The notes: a model not told the origin generated them from the sequence alone. DNA of 64,000 bases from Ruegeria discodermiae (GCF_030758345.1 NZ_JAVAMO010000001.1:1116001-1180000), one strand, 5' to 3'. Positions 15,646 through 24,864 are shown, counted from the first letter of the stretch. Numbers and translations: made by a program.

Positions 15646-16346
15646 TTCACACCTATGACGGGCGGCAGAATGTCGAACGCATCGCCTGACCCTGTGTTAT
15701 CTATCGTGATGCCAGTAGTGCCCGACCCAACCGTGCCGTCAGCAGTCGCGTTATCGATGGTGATACCCGTTGTGTCCGTGGATGTGCGAACCGTGTCGTT
15801 TTGCAACGGAACCCGACCATCCGCACCGGCGGTAACGTCCACCGTCGCAGTTCTGGTCATATCGATATGGCTATGGCCCGGATCGGTGATCGTATGATTG
15901 TGCGGCGTGCCTGTGAACGTATGGCTATGACCCGCATCCGTAACGCCGTGATTGTGCGCCGGAAGGTTGCCAACATTCAGAGTCGCGGTTGAACTGCCTG
16001 CGAGCGCCATTAGCGCCGTTGTTCCAGCCCCAACAGGCAACCTGTCCCTTAAGTCCGGAAGGTTGAAGGTGGTCTCTGTTTCTCCGTATGTGCCCCCGAA
16101 CACCTCGTAGAGCGTCGGAACGCCGGTCTTGCTAAGCGCCTGACCGTTCAGAAAGTACCAACCATCCGGCTCGACGCTATTGAACGTCACCTTGACGTCT
16201 CCAACGCCTGACGCCGCTACGGTTAGTGAATTTGCACGAAGGATGATCTGCTCAAGCCATCGTATGAACTCTTGGCTTGGCGTGACCAATCCCCCAACAA
16301 TCTGCCCAATGGACAGACGAGATGGAAACGTTGGTAGGTTACTCAT
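15627..16346 (-). CDS. Phage tail collar domain fibre protein
   Basis: The 239-residue product has a classic collar domain (PDGWYFLNGQALSKTGVPTL to FNLPDLRDRLPVGAG, about residues 58-108), followed by a His-rich section with four HxH motifs (HNHG, HSHT, HNHT, HSH) like the metal-binding needle of T4-type fibres, and ends in PPVIGVNWLVKS. It would be a receptor-binding or needle component at the tail tip. It overlaps both neighbours by several bases. Confidence 0.82.
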   Translation of the reverse strand: MSNLPTFPSRLSIGQIVGGLVTPSQEFIRWLEQIILRANSLTVAASGVGDVKVTFNSVEPDGWYFLNGQALSKTGVPTLYEVFGGTYGETETTFNLPDLRDRLPVGAGTTALMALAGSSTATLNVGNLPAHNHGVTDAGHSHTFTGTPHNHTITDPGHSHIDMTRTATVDVTAGADGRVPLQNDTVRTSTDTTGITIDNATADGTVGSGTTGITIDNTGSGDAFDILPPVIGVNWLVKS

Positions 16347-17652
16347 AGGTCAGCCCGTAGATATCCCGACCGACTGGATCGGTAATCCTCACTCGGATTT
16401 GCATTCTCCGGCCCGTACCGAGGCTGTGCCACACCACACGCCGCCAAAATTGACCGAGCTTGCCCAGTTTGCGCCAGCGCTCAACGCCCCATGTGCGGCC
16501 ATCCTTGGAGACCTGGAGCATCACCTCGCCTTGGGCGTTCACATCCCCGGCCTCAATGTTCATATGAACCTTGTTGATGGTGACGTAATCGGCCTCCGAA
16601 ATCGGAACCGAAACTGCCTCCGCCTCGATATACGCCCCGAGGTCTTGGTACGTGTCCTTGTCTAGGGTTGCTATCACCCCCGAGGACGTTCCGACATAAA
16701 ACGCTGATCCCACACGGCCTGAACAGCACCCGATCCAAGGACCTTCACCAATCCCGGTAGAAAACTCACACCAAAGCTGCGTTGTCAGGTCATATGCTTG
16801 GGCGGGCTGGTCCTTAAACCGAACAACAAAGAACTTGTGGCCCCTGATGTCAGCAATGAAGCTGGTGTCCAATGACCCCGCCTCTATGACCTCCTCAACC
16901 TCTCGCGTGCTGATAACCTGGGGAGTGGATCCGCCCGACCGATAAGCCCTCAGATCAGCGCCAATCCAGAAAACTCCATTATCTTCTTTCGAAGCCGTGT
17001 TGGCAGTACAGCCTCGTTCAAGCGTCCGCCCCTGGCTTCTTGCGAACGGAAAACCTGATGCCCCCGCGTTGTACCAGACCTCTACGGTCGAAGACCCAAA
17101 CAACCAAAGTTCGTTGTGATCCTCGATAATCGAAACGATGTCATCCGGGGAGTTTTCCGCGAATGCGAAGTCCAGCGCATCAAACGTTGTCCCATCATCC
17201 AGGCCAGACACCGTGATTGCATCACCGCGTCCACCAGACGTGCCCGCAACGACGAAATAGCCGTCGATGAAGGCAACCCCTACCGGATTGGTCACCGCCC
17301 CCGTGGTGTACTCTGTCGTCGTGGTGCCATCACAGATGTAGTATTTGCCATTGGCGACAATCGCGACCTCTGTTGCAGATACCGCCATTTGGGTCGGCGC
17401 ATCATCCACTGTCCCTACGTTCGTGGCGACGCCAGAGGCGATTTTGTATACCGCGCCCCCCGATACCGCGAACCCCGTCCCGTTCTGATCGACTATCGCT
17501 CGGACAGCCCCTGTGAGACTGAAGGCGGCCTTCAGTCCAGACCGCCCTATCAGCGGCGTTTGCTCATCAGACGGGCGTAGAAACAGGTTCTTCAGGCGCT
17601 CGCCCGAATACCCCGCCTTTTTCGATTGGCGCGCGAAGGGAATGAGAGGCAT
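16339..17652 (-). CDS. Packaged DNA stabilization protein (P22 gp10-like tail hub)
   Basis: The 437-residue beta-rich product has the pattern of P22 gp10: an N-terminal strand-loop with ERLKNLFLRPSDEQTPLIGR, repeated propeller-like blades (GTGFAVSGGAVYKIASG, AIVANGKYYICDGT, VAFIDGYFVVAG, ELWLFGSSTVEVWYNAG) and a C-terminal RRMQIRVRITDPVGRDIYG. In P22 the protein seals the head-tail channel and carries the spikes. Its start overlaps the gp4-like stop by one base. Confidence 0.85.
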   Translation of the reverse strand: MPLIPFARQSKKAGYSGERLKNLFLRPSDEQTPLIGRSGLKAAFSLTGAVRAIVDQNGTGFAVSGGAVYKIASGVATNVGTVDDAPTQMAVSATEVAIVANGKYYICDGTTTTEYTTGAVTNPVGVAFIDGYFVVAGTSGGRGDAITVSGLDDGTTFDALDFAFAENSPDDIVSIIEDHNELWLFGSSTVEVWYNAGASGFPFARSQGRTLERGCTANTASKEDNGVFWIGADLRAYRSGGSTPQVISTREVEEVIEAGSLDTSFIADIRGHKFFVVRFKDQPAQAYDLTTQLWCEFSTGIGEGPWIGCCSGRVGSAFYVGTSSGVIATLDKDTYQDLGAYIEAEAVSVPISEADYVTINKVHMNIEAGDVNAQGEVMLQVSKDGRTWGVERWRKLGKLGQFWRRVVWHSLGTGRRMQIRVRITDPVGRDIYGLTYE

Positions 17653-18014
17653 TAGTAGAACGCCGCCCGGTCATCTGCCTCGACCTCTTCCTCGGTCCAA
17701 GGCTGCTCGCGGTCATCGTTGATGTGGTAGGCTCTCAACCTTGCAATAGCGCCAGAGCGCGACGGGCCTGCCTTGCCGTATGTTGGTGCGATTTCCGACG
17801 CAAGAATGTCTGCAAGCGGTAGAAACGCGGCGTCAGGCGTCGCATCCAGTGACCATGCTAGGGAAAGCTCCTGTGTGTCTTTGAGGTCTTCAAACAGCGC
17901 CTCTAGAATTGTCGTTGCGTCCGCTGCGTCTTCGGCCTCGGGAACCTCCGCGACGCTAACGACCTGAATCTTGCGAAGTGCGCGGGTTACGATGTCCAGT
18001 TTTGTTTTTGGCAT
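17652..18014 (-). CDS. P22 gp4-like head-tail connector / tail accessory factor
   Basis: The 120-residue helical product starts MPKTKLDIVTRALRKIQVVS and continues with EDAADATTILEALFEDLKDT and LADILASEIAPTYGK, the characteristic layout of the P22 gp4 family that binds under the portal ring. It directly precedes the gp10-like gene, as in P22. Its first 59 bases overlap the end of the small gene upstream in another frame. Confidence 0.8.
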   Translation of the reverse strand: MPKTKLDIVTRALRKIQVVSVAEVPEAEDAADATTILEALFEDLKDTQELSLAWSLDATPDAAFLPLADILASEIAPTYGKAGPSRSGAIARLRAYHINDDREQPWTEEEVEADDRAAFY

Positions 18015-18156
18015 TGCCGCGCCCCTTCACTTCCTGCCAATCGGGCAGGTCTTTCAGCTTGTTGCCGATATGCTCGGTAACCGTGGTGATCTTGTTGGGG
18101 ATGAAGACGGCCCCACGATAATTGCAGGGCCGTTTTCCTTTGTACTTAAGACGCAT
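17956..18156 (-). CDS. Small phage protein between capsid and connector genes
   Basis: A 66-residue basic product. The first 45 residues (MRLKYKGKRPCNYRGAVFIP, then a KLKDLPDWQEVKG ending) match a short beta-type protein common after capsid genes. The start codon overlaps the capsid stop by one base (TAATG), which strongly suggests translational coupling. The last 20 codons overlap the connector gene in a different frame. Confidence 0.7.
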   Translation of the reverse strand: MRLKYKGKRPCNYRGAVFIPNKITTVTEHIGNKLKDLPDWQEVKGRGNAKNKTGHRNPRTSQDSGR

Positions 18157-19223
18157 TAGGCGTCTGCGACCGACGCAAAGTAGCCAGTCAGCAGGCCGTG
18201 GTCCTTGTTGTTGAAGGTCATCTTTTCAACGCCAAGACACTCTTCAATGCCGCGACCGGCTGCGAAGTCGTAGTCGTCTTCCTTCTTGCGGGTCATGCGA
18301 GGCTCCTGGCCCCATGCAATCCCCAGCGCCTGCGCGCCGCAGAACATGACACGACCAACGTCAATACCGCCGTTACCAACGCCCGAGATAACGCCCATTT
18401 CAGGGATTTCCCGAACAATGACACCGTCATAGATCAGATCGCCATCTTGGAAGATCGGGTTGGCTTTGACATCGCGCGGACGCGCCTCGCGGTTCGCCTG
18501 CTGCATGACCGAGTCCTCTTTCAGGTCGCGGAACAGCAGCGAGTTGACGAACGCCACGAAGTACTCACGGCCCTGCGAGTTATTCACCCGGATCGGGCGA
18601 ATGTGAGCGTCAGCGGTCTTGGCCATACGCTTCATCAGCGTGAGCGCAGCCGCGTCCAGCTTGTCGTTGGTTGCGTCAACTGTAAGCAACGCCGCCGAGT
18701 GGTCGTTCGACGCGTTGTTGGCTTTGGCAGCACCAAACAGAACACGATCAGCGTTGTTTGCCAGCCAGGTGTCTTTCTGGCCTTCAGTTGCCGTGCCGTA
18801 TGCAACGCCGTCAATCGAAGCGCCCGCAGCAATGATATCGTCACGCAGCTTTTCAGCCGACCAGACTTTCAGCATGTCACCAGCGGCGCGCAGCAGGTCC
18901 ATTTCGGTCCAATGGCGCTCGGGCTTCTTGATCTCGACAGCGTTACGACGCCAGTCAACCGAGATCGGCATGTTGTAGTTGTTCAGCGCCTCTTCGTTGC
19001 CAACCAACGTGCTGGAGCCGGTAACACCAGCGCCCGTCAGGCGCGTGATGAGCGGCAGGTTGACGGTCTTGCCGCCAGACGTCAGTTCATACTTGACGCA
19101 GATAGGCATGTTGACCGATTTGCCCATGTACGGCTTGAAGCCGGATTCACGAACATACTCTTGGAAGTACATGGACTCCCATTTTGCCACCTGTGAGGCG
19201 GTGGCCAGGACTGTAGTAGCCAT
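18156..19223 (-). CDS. Major capsid protein, N4-gp56 family
   Basis: A 355-residue product with family landmarks: N-terminal VAKWESMYFQEYVRESGF, then GGKTVNLPLITRLTGAGVTG with GNEEALNNYNMPISVDWRRN, and a central DAHIRPIRVNNSQGREYFV. It forms the icosahedral shell in an HK97-type fold. The order portal, scaffold, coat matches P22. Length is normal for the family. Confidence 0.9.
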   Translation of the reverse strand: MATTVLATASQVAKWESMYFQEYVRESGFKPYMGKSVNMPICVKYELTSGGKTVNLPLITRLTGAGVTGSSTLVGNEEALNNYNMPISVDWRRNAVEIKKPERHWTEMDLLRAAGDMLKVWSAEKLRDDIIAAGASIDGVAYGTATEGQKDTWLANNADRVLFGAAKANNASNDHSAALLTVDATNDKLDAAALTLMKRMAKTADAHIRPIRVNNSQGREYFVAFVNSLLFRDLKEDSVMQQANREARPRDVKANPIFQDGDLIYDGVIVREIPEMGVISGVGNGGIDVGRVMFCGAQALGIAWGQEPRMTRKKEDDYDFAAGRGIEECLGVEKMTFNNKDHGLLTGYFASVADA

Positions 19224-19276
19224 TTTGAAGTTCCTACTAAGGGAAAAGGCGACGCCTCACGGCGGGCCAAGTGGGT

Positions 19277-20044
19277 TTAGGAGAACATCCCGTCGAAGGT
19301 GTTCCCCGGCGTGATCGTATCCCCCTTGCCTGCGGATGGCGCTTTGCTCATCGAGGGCGGGGGCGCTTTGGGTTTGGGCGTCTGGGAAGTGGTCATTTCC
19401 GCCATGATTTCCTGGCGGATTTGCTCACGCATCTGCTCCTTATACGCCTCCGGGTTTTCCCCGACCTCGCTTAGGAACTTCTGCTTTTGATGGAACTCGA
19501 CAGCCGCGTGAAACGGTGATGCCTCGCTCATCAGTTGGTGCGACAATTGAGGGTTCTGGTTGAAGTATTCGAATGCCTCAGCAACAGCCTCCTTGCCAAA
19601 CTCTCGCTCAGCGAAGAAGCGTGACTGATTAAGTCGCTGCTGCTCCATTTGCTGGTGAATAGTCTGCTGCTGGAACTGTGCTGCGGCCTGCGGATCTTCA
19701 TCCCAATCCGGGGCCTTCTGCTGTTCGGCCCGTTGCTTCGCCTCAAGCTCGGCCAGTCGTCGCCCGGCGTCTTCTGCCTTGCGCTCGGCCAGTTGTCGCT
19801 TTTCCCGTTCGTCCAATAGTGCTGTGACAGGGATGGCTTGTGGCTTTTCTTCCTGGGCAACCGGCGGCGCTGCCTCTTCTTCGCCCGTAGCTTCGACCTC
19901 TTCTTGAACCTCCGCCTCTTCGGCGTTTTCCTCGGTCTGCTCAGCGGCTTCGGCCTGCTCTTCCTCAACCTGTTCGGTCTCGGCTTCCTGAGCCTCTAGG
20001 GTCTCGTCTGTTTCGTCTAGAAAATCCAGTTTGTCATCGCTCAT
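19277..20044 (-). CDS. Capsid scaffolding protein
   Basis: The 255-residue product is very acidic at the N-terminus (about residues 8-65 are mostly Glu/Ala/Gln), then coiled-coil rich (REKRQLAERKAEDAGRRLAE), and ends with a Lys/Pro-rich stretch and FDGMFS. This charge pattern and the place between portal and capsid genes are typical of scaffolds that guide procapsid assembly and then leave. ATG 20044 has ggagag nine bases upstream, so it is preferred to the ATG ten codons earlier. Confidence 0.85.
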   Translation of the reverse strand: MSDDKLDFLDETDETLEAQEAETEQVEEEQAEAAEQTEENAEEAEVQEEVEATGEEEAAPPVAQEEKPQAIPVTALLDEREKRQLAERKAEDAGRRLAELEAKQRAEQQKAPDWDEDPQAAAQFQQQTIHQQMEQQRLNQSRFFAEREFGKEAVAEAFEYFNQNPQLSHQLMSEASPFHAAVEFHQKQKFLSEVGENPEAYKEQMREQIRQEIMAEMTTSQTPKPKAPPPSMSKAPSAGKGDTITPGNTFDGMFS

Positions 20045-20149
20045 CTTGCACTCTCCAATATCGCTGTGAGACACGAAAACGCCCGATCCCCGGCGGCGGG
20101 GACTGAAAACACTCAGTCAGATGTAAACGCCCGTTAAACCCGGCGGCGG

Positions 20150-21970
20150 TTAGCGCAGTCCTGCGGCCATCTGGGCCGACTCCACCTGCGTTTTCTGTGC
20201 GGTCGCTGCGTCCTTGTTCGCTGCGGCCATATCTCTCTGGGCCTTGGTCTGAACCTCGATAGTGCGAAGCTCACCCTCTTGCGCGGCCTGTTGCATCTGA
20301 GCCTGCATCTGCATTTGCCTCTGCTGCTCCAGAAGCTCCAAGACCTCATCTTTGTCCTTCAGTGAGGACGCCTTGATAATCATTTCTGGCGGGATCGGTA
20401 TGCCCTGCGCGGCCATCTCGGAGAGCTGCTGGAATTGCTCGTGCTGCAACGTGATGTGGTCGGGCGTGTCCTCAATGATGATATCCACATCCATCTCGGC
20501 CAGAACGTTCTCCATTTCCGGCTGAAGCATGGCCCCCTGTGGCCCCGTGACCTGAACAAAACCACCCGTCGGTATGTTTACCCCGATCCAATCATTGCCC
20601 CGCTTGAACTCATCAGTGACCCTGATCCAGCGCTCCTCGGTCCAAAACTGGCGAATGCGCTCCCAGATGGCCCGATATACCCGCAGCGTCCAATCTCTCA
20701 GGCTATCATAGAGCGGTGCAAGCTCGGCCATGCCCGCCTGCTGCTGCGCCATGATGGCTCTACCCGACGCATCACCCTCAGTCTGACCGATCAGCGACGG
20801 GTTTGGCCCAATCATGTCAATCTCTGCCTTGCTTTCCTGCAAGAGCGAAAACTGCCCGGCTACCTGATCGTTTTGCTGAACAACTTCGAACGGACGCATG
20901 CCAACGCGCATTGCGTCTTCCATGACCTCGGTCTTGATCTCTACATGACCATCCGGTGCGGCCAGCTCCCGCTTCATCCTCGGTACGCTGTCGATAGCGC
21001 CCTTGATCCCGATGGTCTGGCGACTGTTCAGTTGGTGGAGCAGTTTAGACCGGCGCTTGTTGATCTCGTCTTGCTGGGAAATCATCGACCGAACCATGCC
21101 ATAGCGGCGGTTTTCGCGATCAACATACCCCGTCATCAGGTGAATGGGGCAAGTCGGCTTTCCGTCTTCATCCTGGTAGGGGCTTTCACCGTGCCATACC
21201 TCGCCACCCGAGACGAAGATGCAGTAGTGCCAAACTCCCTTGTATGTGTAGTACATGCTCGCCACACGGACGCGGCGCTTGCGCTTGTCAGACCAACGAA
21301 ACGTTGCTGACTCATACGGGCGGTCTTCATAGGTGATACCCGTCTCAGTGCTGGTCATGGACGTCTGTAGAAGGTCCTCAAGCTCGCCTTCCTCGCCCTG
21401 CCAGGCCCCGGACAGCATGTCCATCGCCTTGTCGACGTCCATCCACTTGTAGGTCCCGAGGTAAGCCGCGTCCGAGAAATCCTTCTCCCGGCTGTGGGGA
21501 TCAAAGAATATCTCCTCCCAACGAAGGCGATTGATCTCGATCTCGAACTTGCCCCGGCGTTCCTCAACGATAACCTCAACGCCCCCGAAGCCCTCGACAA
21601 TCATGTTCTCGAATGCAGCAGAGCGCTTGGTATCGAAGCGAGTGTTATCATCCACGAACGTCAACGCCTTAGTCGCGACGTCAGCTACTTCCTCATCGTT
21701 CGGGTTGCGCGGGTGCGCTTTCGGGTCAACCCGCATGCGCTGCTCAAGGCCGACCATGGCGTCAACCTTGCGCTTGATACGATTGATGGTAATCACCGGT
21801 TGCTTGCGCTTCTCAAGAACCGCCTGCTCCTCTGCGGTCCATTGATGCTCGTCGTAATAGTCGCGGTCGCGCTCAGATGTGACACGCGCCTCCTGCGTCA
21901 GGTCTGCGGCGTTCTGCACCATCTGCTTAAGCTTTTGCAGGTCCAGACCTGTTTGCTTTTCCTGCATCAT
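20150..21970 (-). CDS. Portal protein, P22 type
   Basis: A 606-residue product similar to P22 gp1: an N-terminal helix with RDYYDEHQWTAEEQAVLEKR, then PVITINRIKRKVDAMVGLEQ, FDPHSREKDFSDAAYLGTYK, an ISQQDEINKRRSKLLHQLNS helix, and a long C-terminal Gln/Met/Ala barrel-like helix (QRQMQMQAQMQQAAQEG). It forms the dodecameric DNA gate at one capsid vertex. ATG 21970 overlaps the large terminase stop (ATGATGA context); 21967 is an alternative. Confidence 0.9.
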   Translation of the reverse strand: MMQEKQTGLDLQKLKQMVQNAADLTQEARVTSERDRDYYDEHQWTAEEQAVLEKRKQPVITINRIKRKVDAMVGLEQRMRVDPKAHPRNPNDEEVADVATKALTFVDDNTRFDTKRSAAFENMIVEGFGGVEVIVEERRGKFEIEINRLRWEEIFFDPHSREKDFSDAAYLGTYKWMDVDKAMDMLSGAWQGEEGELEDLLQTSMTSTETGITYEDRPYESATFRWSDKRKRRVRVASMYYTYKGVWHYCIFVSGGEVWHGESPYQDEDGKPTCPIHLMTGYVDRENRRYGMVRSMISQQDEINKRRSKLLHQLNSRQTIGIKGAIDSVPRMKRELAAPDGHVEIKTEVMEDAMRVGMRPFEVVQQNDQVAGQFSLLQESKAEIDMIGPNPSLIGQTEGDASGRAIMAQQQAGMAELAPLYDSLRDWTLRVYRAIWERIRQFWTEERWIRVTDEFKRGNDWIGVNIPTGGFVQVTGPQGAMLQPEMENVLAEMDVDIIIEDTPDHITLQHEQFQQLSEMAAQGIPIPPEMIIKASSLKDKDEVLELLEQQRQMQMQAQMQQAAQEGELRTIEVQTKAQRDMAAANKDAATAQKTQVESAQMAAGLR

Positions 21971-23331
21971 GCCACCTTCCAACTGTCCGCATCTTCGCGA
22001 ACGCTGCTGTATGCGTCCTGTGGACGCTCCAACCTGTTGTTCTGCTCTTCCACCACACCCTCAAGCAGCTTGCCCTTACGGTGCGCTCCTTCGGCCCCGT
22101 ACCGAAGCCCGTCTATGTGGTGATTGTCCTTGTCTTCCGGCGTCGTCAGAATCTCGCCAGTGTGCTTAACGATCTTGTACGAGTGCACCTTGAACTCGTT
22201 CAGCGTATTCTTGCAGCGAGGGTGGACCACGATATCCAGCCCCTGAAGGAACGAGTAACCGTCCTCAACGCTGCCTTTACCCTTCTTGGCCGACCGAATC
22301 TTCGGAAGACCATTTCGACGACAGTAATCAACCATTTCAGGCCGGGCGCTGTCAGCCCTGCTCACACGATCCGCTATGCCTGGCAACTCTAGCAACTTAC
22401 CCGGTACATCCTCATTCCGTATCCCCGTGCCGTGGGCCTCATGGCTGATGTACATCGTGCTCTTGCTCGGGAAGCAGAACCGGTTGGCCGCCATCGGATC
22501 AGACGCAAAGCCCCAGTCAATCCCGTAGAACCAAACGACATTGTCAGGCACGTCCAGTTCGCCCTCTTTCCAGTTGTGGAACACAAGGCGCTGTGAACGG
22601 TTGTCATAGTAACCAAGCCAGACGTGGTTGAACTTATCGACAATCGCTAGGTCTGCGTCGGCTGGGTCTTCCTTAATCGCTCTTGCCGCTGCAATTCGCT
22701 CCCTTGCCTCAACGGCTCTCGCCTTCTCCCGTCTGTACTCTTTCCAGGCAGTGTCGCTTACGAATGGGTTGTCAAAGATATTGACGCTCAGGACTAGAAA
22801 ATCCTCGTGTCCTTCGTTCTCCGCAATGAAGACGTCTATCGGGTCTGTCTCTTGGTCTGGGTTATACGCAAACCAGATTTCAGACCCTTCTTTTCTGAGC
22901 GTAGGTGTAAGCTTCTTGATTGACGTAGCACTGAGGTTGTTCGCCTCATCCACTAGGCCGAGGTCGAAATCCTCAAGACCCTTTACCGCATCTGCTGTGT
23001 GATCCTGCATCCCGAAGAAGGCCGCAGCAGTGTCCCCGTTGTGCCGCTTGATCTCCGTTGATTGCATGTCAAACAGATATGAAGCGCCTTGCTCGTGTAT
23101 CTTCTGCTCAAGCAAGCTCTTCATGCTGTGCTTGATGGACTTCTGGACCTCACGAATACCCGCGACCTTGAACGTCGGGTTGGACGCCATTTTCTCTGCG
23201 GCTATCTCGCAGAACTGGTGCGACTTGCCTCCCGACCTTCCGCCCCTAGCAATCTTGTACCGAGAGGGCTTCAGAAGCGGCAACGCCCAACGCGCTACCT
23301 TTGCTTCAATCGTCGTTCCGCTTTGGGTCAT
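21967..23331 (-). CDS. Terminase large subunit
   Basis: A 454-residue packaging motor and nuclease of the PBSX/Terminase_3 group. Walker A is GGRSGGKS (about residues 30-37), Walker B is FDLGLVDEANN (about 121-131), and the RNase H-like nuclease has YGIDWGF (about 270) and the final HHIDGLRYG (about 410-418). It translocates DNA into the prohead and cuts it. It overlaps the small subunit gene by 26 bases and the portal gene by 4. Confidence 0.92.
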   Translation of the reverse strand: MTQSGTTIEAKVARWALPLLKPSRYKIARGGRSGGKSHQFCEIAAEKMASNPTFKVAGIREVQKSIKHSMKSLLEQKIHEQGASYLFDMQSTEIKRHNGDTAAAFFGMQDHTADAVKGLEDFDLGLVDEANNLSATSIKKLTPTLRKEGSEIWFAYNPDQETDPIDVFIAENEGHEDFLVLSVNIFDNPFVSDTAWKEYRREKARAVEARERIAAARAIKEDPADADLAIVDKFNHVWLGYYDNRSQRLVFHNWKEGELDVPDNVVWFYGIDWGFASDPMAANRFCFPSKSTMYISHEAHGTGIRNEDVPGKLLELPGIADRVSRADSARPEMVDYCRRNGLPKIRSAKKGKGSVEDGYSFLQGLDIVVHPRCKNTLNEFKVHSYKIVKHTGEILTTPEDKDNHHIDGLRYGAEGAHRKGKLLEGVVEEQNNRLERPQDAYSSVREDADSWKVA

Positions 23332-23767
23332 GCACTGTGTACTTCACGGCCTCAACGGCGATAGGCCCACCGCCCGGCCCCTGAAGTTCGTGTGTTTGCT
23401 TGTCGCCGTAGACCTTTGGCCGCAGCTTGCCTGCCATCCACTTACGCGCGTCAATGCGCAGTTTAGAGCGCTGGATATGTTCGCCATTAATCTGCCAGCC
23501 CACGCCTTCTTCTCCGCTACGCTCCATCCAATCATTCGAAGCGTCGTCTGCAATCTCTAACACCTCATCAAAGATTGCATCCGCCTGCACTTCTCTTGCG
23601 CGCGCGTACTGGTCTTGAAACTCTTGGTGCTTTGCCAGCCATCGGAAAACTGTTCCTTTTGCGGGCATATCATCAGCCCTACAAATCTCACGTAGGCTTT
23701 CACCTTCTGCTAACCGCTCACAAATCGCGCCTGCAATCTCTTCACAGTAATCAGATGGCCTGGCCAT
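23306..23767 (-). CDS. Terminase small subunit, Sf6 type
   Basis: A 153-residue DNA-recognition subunit. The N-terminal helix-turn-helix (ESLREICRADDMPAKGTVFR, about residues 23-43) is followed by the oligomerisation helices (QYARAREVQADAIFDEVLEI) and a SKLRIDARKWMAGKLRPKVYG segment typical of Sf6-like TerS. It would bind the pac site, often located within its own gene. Confidence 0.88.
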   Translation of the reverse strand: MARPSDYCEEIAGAICERLAEGESLREICRADDMPAKGTVFRWLAKHQEFQDQYARAREVQADAIFDEVLEIADDASNDWMERSGEEGVGWQINGEHIQRSKLRIDARKWMAGKLRPKVYGDKQTHELQGPGGGPIAVEAVKYTVHDPKRNDD

Positions 23768-23787
23768 GACTTACCCCTTCTGCGCCA

Positions 23788-24516
23788 CTAGTTCGGACGC
23801 AACGCACATGTCGCACGCTTCACCATGAACGGCATCTTCGATTTCTTTTGGCGATTGACCCCTTCATAGTAGTCCTTCACCCCTGCCCTTTGGTCTTTTG
23901 CCAGGTCATTCCAGTCGACCCATTCAATACTGCAACCGATAGACTTGGCCATTAGATTCATTGCTGAGAATGTTGGCGTGCCAGTAGCAGCGAAGCGCTC
24001 CCCGAACTTTCCCGCAATGGCGTTCAAGTCGTGGCTCGTGTTCTCTTTGTTCAGGCATATCATCGGGCGCGATCTCTGTACGAACTCGCTGTCGATGATA
24101 ATTAACTTCGGCCCAAGTGACCGAACGAGATCAAGCAGCCTGAAGTGATCCACAACATGGTAGAAAACGCCATAGATCGCTACGACGTCGTACTTTTCGC
24201 CCGCCTTTACCTCAGATTCCAGCTCAGCAAATAGATCGTTACAACGAAGCTCGATGCGATCCGTGATCTCGGACTTGGGGTAAGCCTTGAACAGGTCCAA
24301 GACGTCGGCCCGGCCCTCGACACCAACAACTTTTTTCGCACCGGCGAAGGAAAGCGCATAAGACCACCTTCCGTCATGGCACGCGAGGTCCAAAACCCGA
24401 CCGCCTGCGATGTCGCTCTTGAAGGGCTCCACTATGTGGCGATACCTCTGCTCAAGGCGGTTCATCCCTTTCTTGTTGTACTTTTCCCCTTTGAGAAAAT
24501 CCTTAAAAACGTACAT
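23788..24516 (-). CDS. Class I SAM-dependent methyltransferase
   Basis: A 242-residue product. The SAM-binding motif I is GGRVLDLACHDGRWSYALS (about residues 38-56), followed by an acidic residue at the end of strand 2 (VVGVEGR) and a motif-IV-like YDVVAIYGVFYHVVDH. The substrate is not evident. It has no Asp/Asn-Pro-Pro-Tyr motif, so an action on small molecules, glycans or proteins is more likely than on adenine in DNA. Located just ahead of the terminase, outside the core structural set, it is probably an accessory gene. Confidence 0.75.
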   Translation of the reverse strand: MYVFKDFLKGEKYNKKGMNRLEQRYRHIVEPFKSDIAGGRVLDLACHDGRWSYALSFAGAKKVVGVEGRADVLDLFKAYPKSEITDRIELRCNDLFAELESEVKAGEKYDVVAIYGVFYHVVDHFRLLDLVRSLGPKLIIIDSEFVQRSRPMICLNKENTSHDLNAIAGKFGERFAATGTPTFSAMNLMAKSIGCSIEWVDWNDLAKDQRAGVKDYYEGVNRQKKSKMPFMVKRATCALRPN

Positions 24517-24537
24517 TTCATCTCCGTTGCTCTGTCA

Positions 24538-24596
24538 GTGCCAGACAAATCAATCTGACACCCGGAGGTTGTCTTTGTTCTGGATCAGAGACAACC
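24538..24596. promoter_or_regulatory. Pair of inverted repeats upstream of the methyltransferase gene
   Basis: Two adjacent dyads: 24538-24561 (8-base arms, one mismatch) and 24567-24596 (8 perfect bases, 14-base loop). They lie in the 127-base gap before the methyltransferase start on the minus strand. No T run follows, so RNA processing, attenuation or an operator are possible. Confidence 0.4.
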
Positions 24597-24643
24597 CCAG
24601 TTTTCAAGAACTCAACGGAAAGATGTGATTGAAGTGGGCACCA

Positions 24644-24826
24644 TTACCCACTCTGCGACGAGCTGGCCTCAAGCTTGTCCATCAGGTCGATGGCAGCTTG
24701 GCGGTCTCCAGTGTCGTCAATGACCCGCATCCCGGAAATCTTGTTGTCCTCAGGAATAGTGATGATCGTTGCGGACATCTGGCCTTGCAGGTTGTTGGGT
24801 TGGAAGATGCGTAGTTCTCGTGCCAT
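24644..24826 (-). CDS. Hypothetical phage protein
   Basis: The 60-residue product starts MARELRIFQPNNLQGQMSAT, contains ITIPEDNKISGMRVIDDTG and ends in a short helix with a Ser-rich tail. A good ribosome site (gaggcacgg) precedes it. It appears to be the first complete gene of the leftward late block. Family unknown. Confidence 0.65.
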   Translation of the reverse strand: MARELRIFQPNNLQGQMSATIITIPEDNKISGMRVIDDTGDRQAAIDLMDKLEASSSQSG

Positions 24827-24864
24827 GGTGCCGTGCCTCTGGTTGTGTTAAATGATTGTGCGGT

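Noticed and set aside
18198-19196. 332-residue plus-strand frame opposite the capsid gene
   Set aside because: It is a shadow of the capsid coding sequence; composition is atypical and no start signals are seen.
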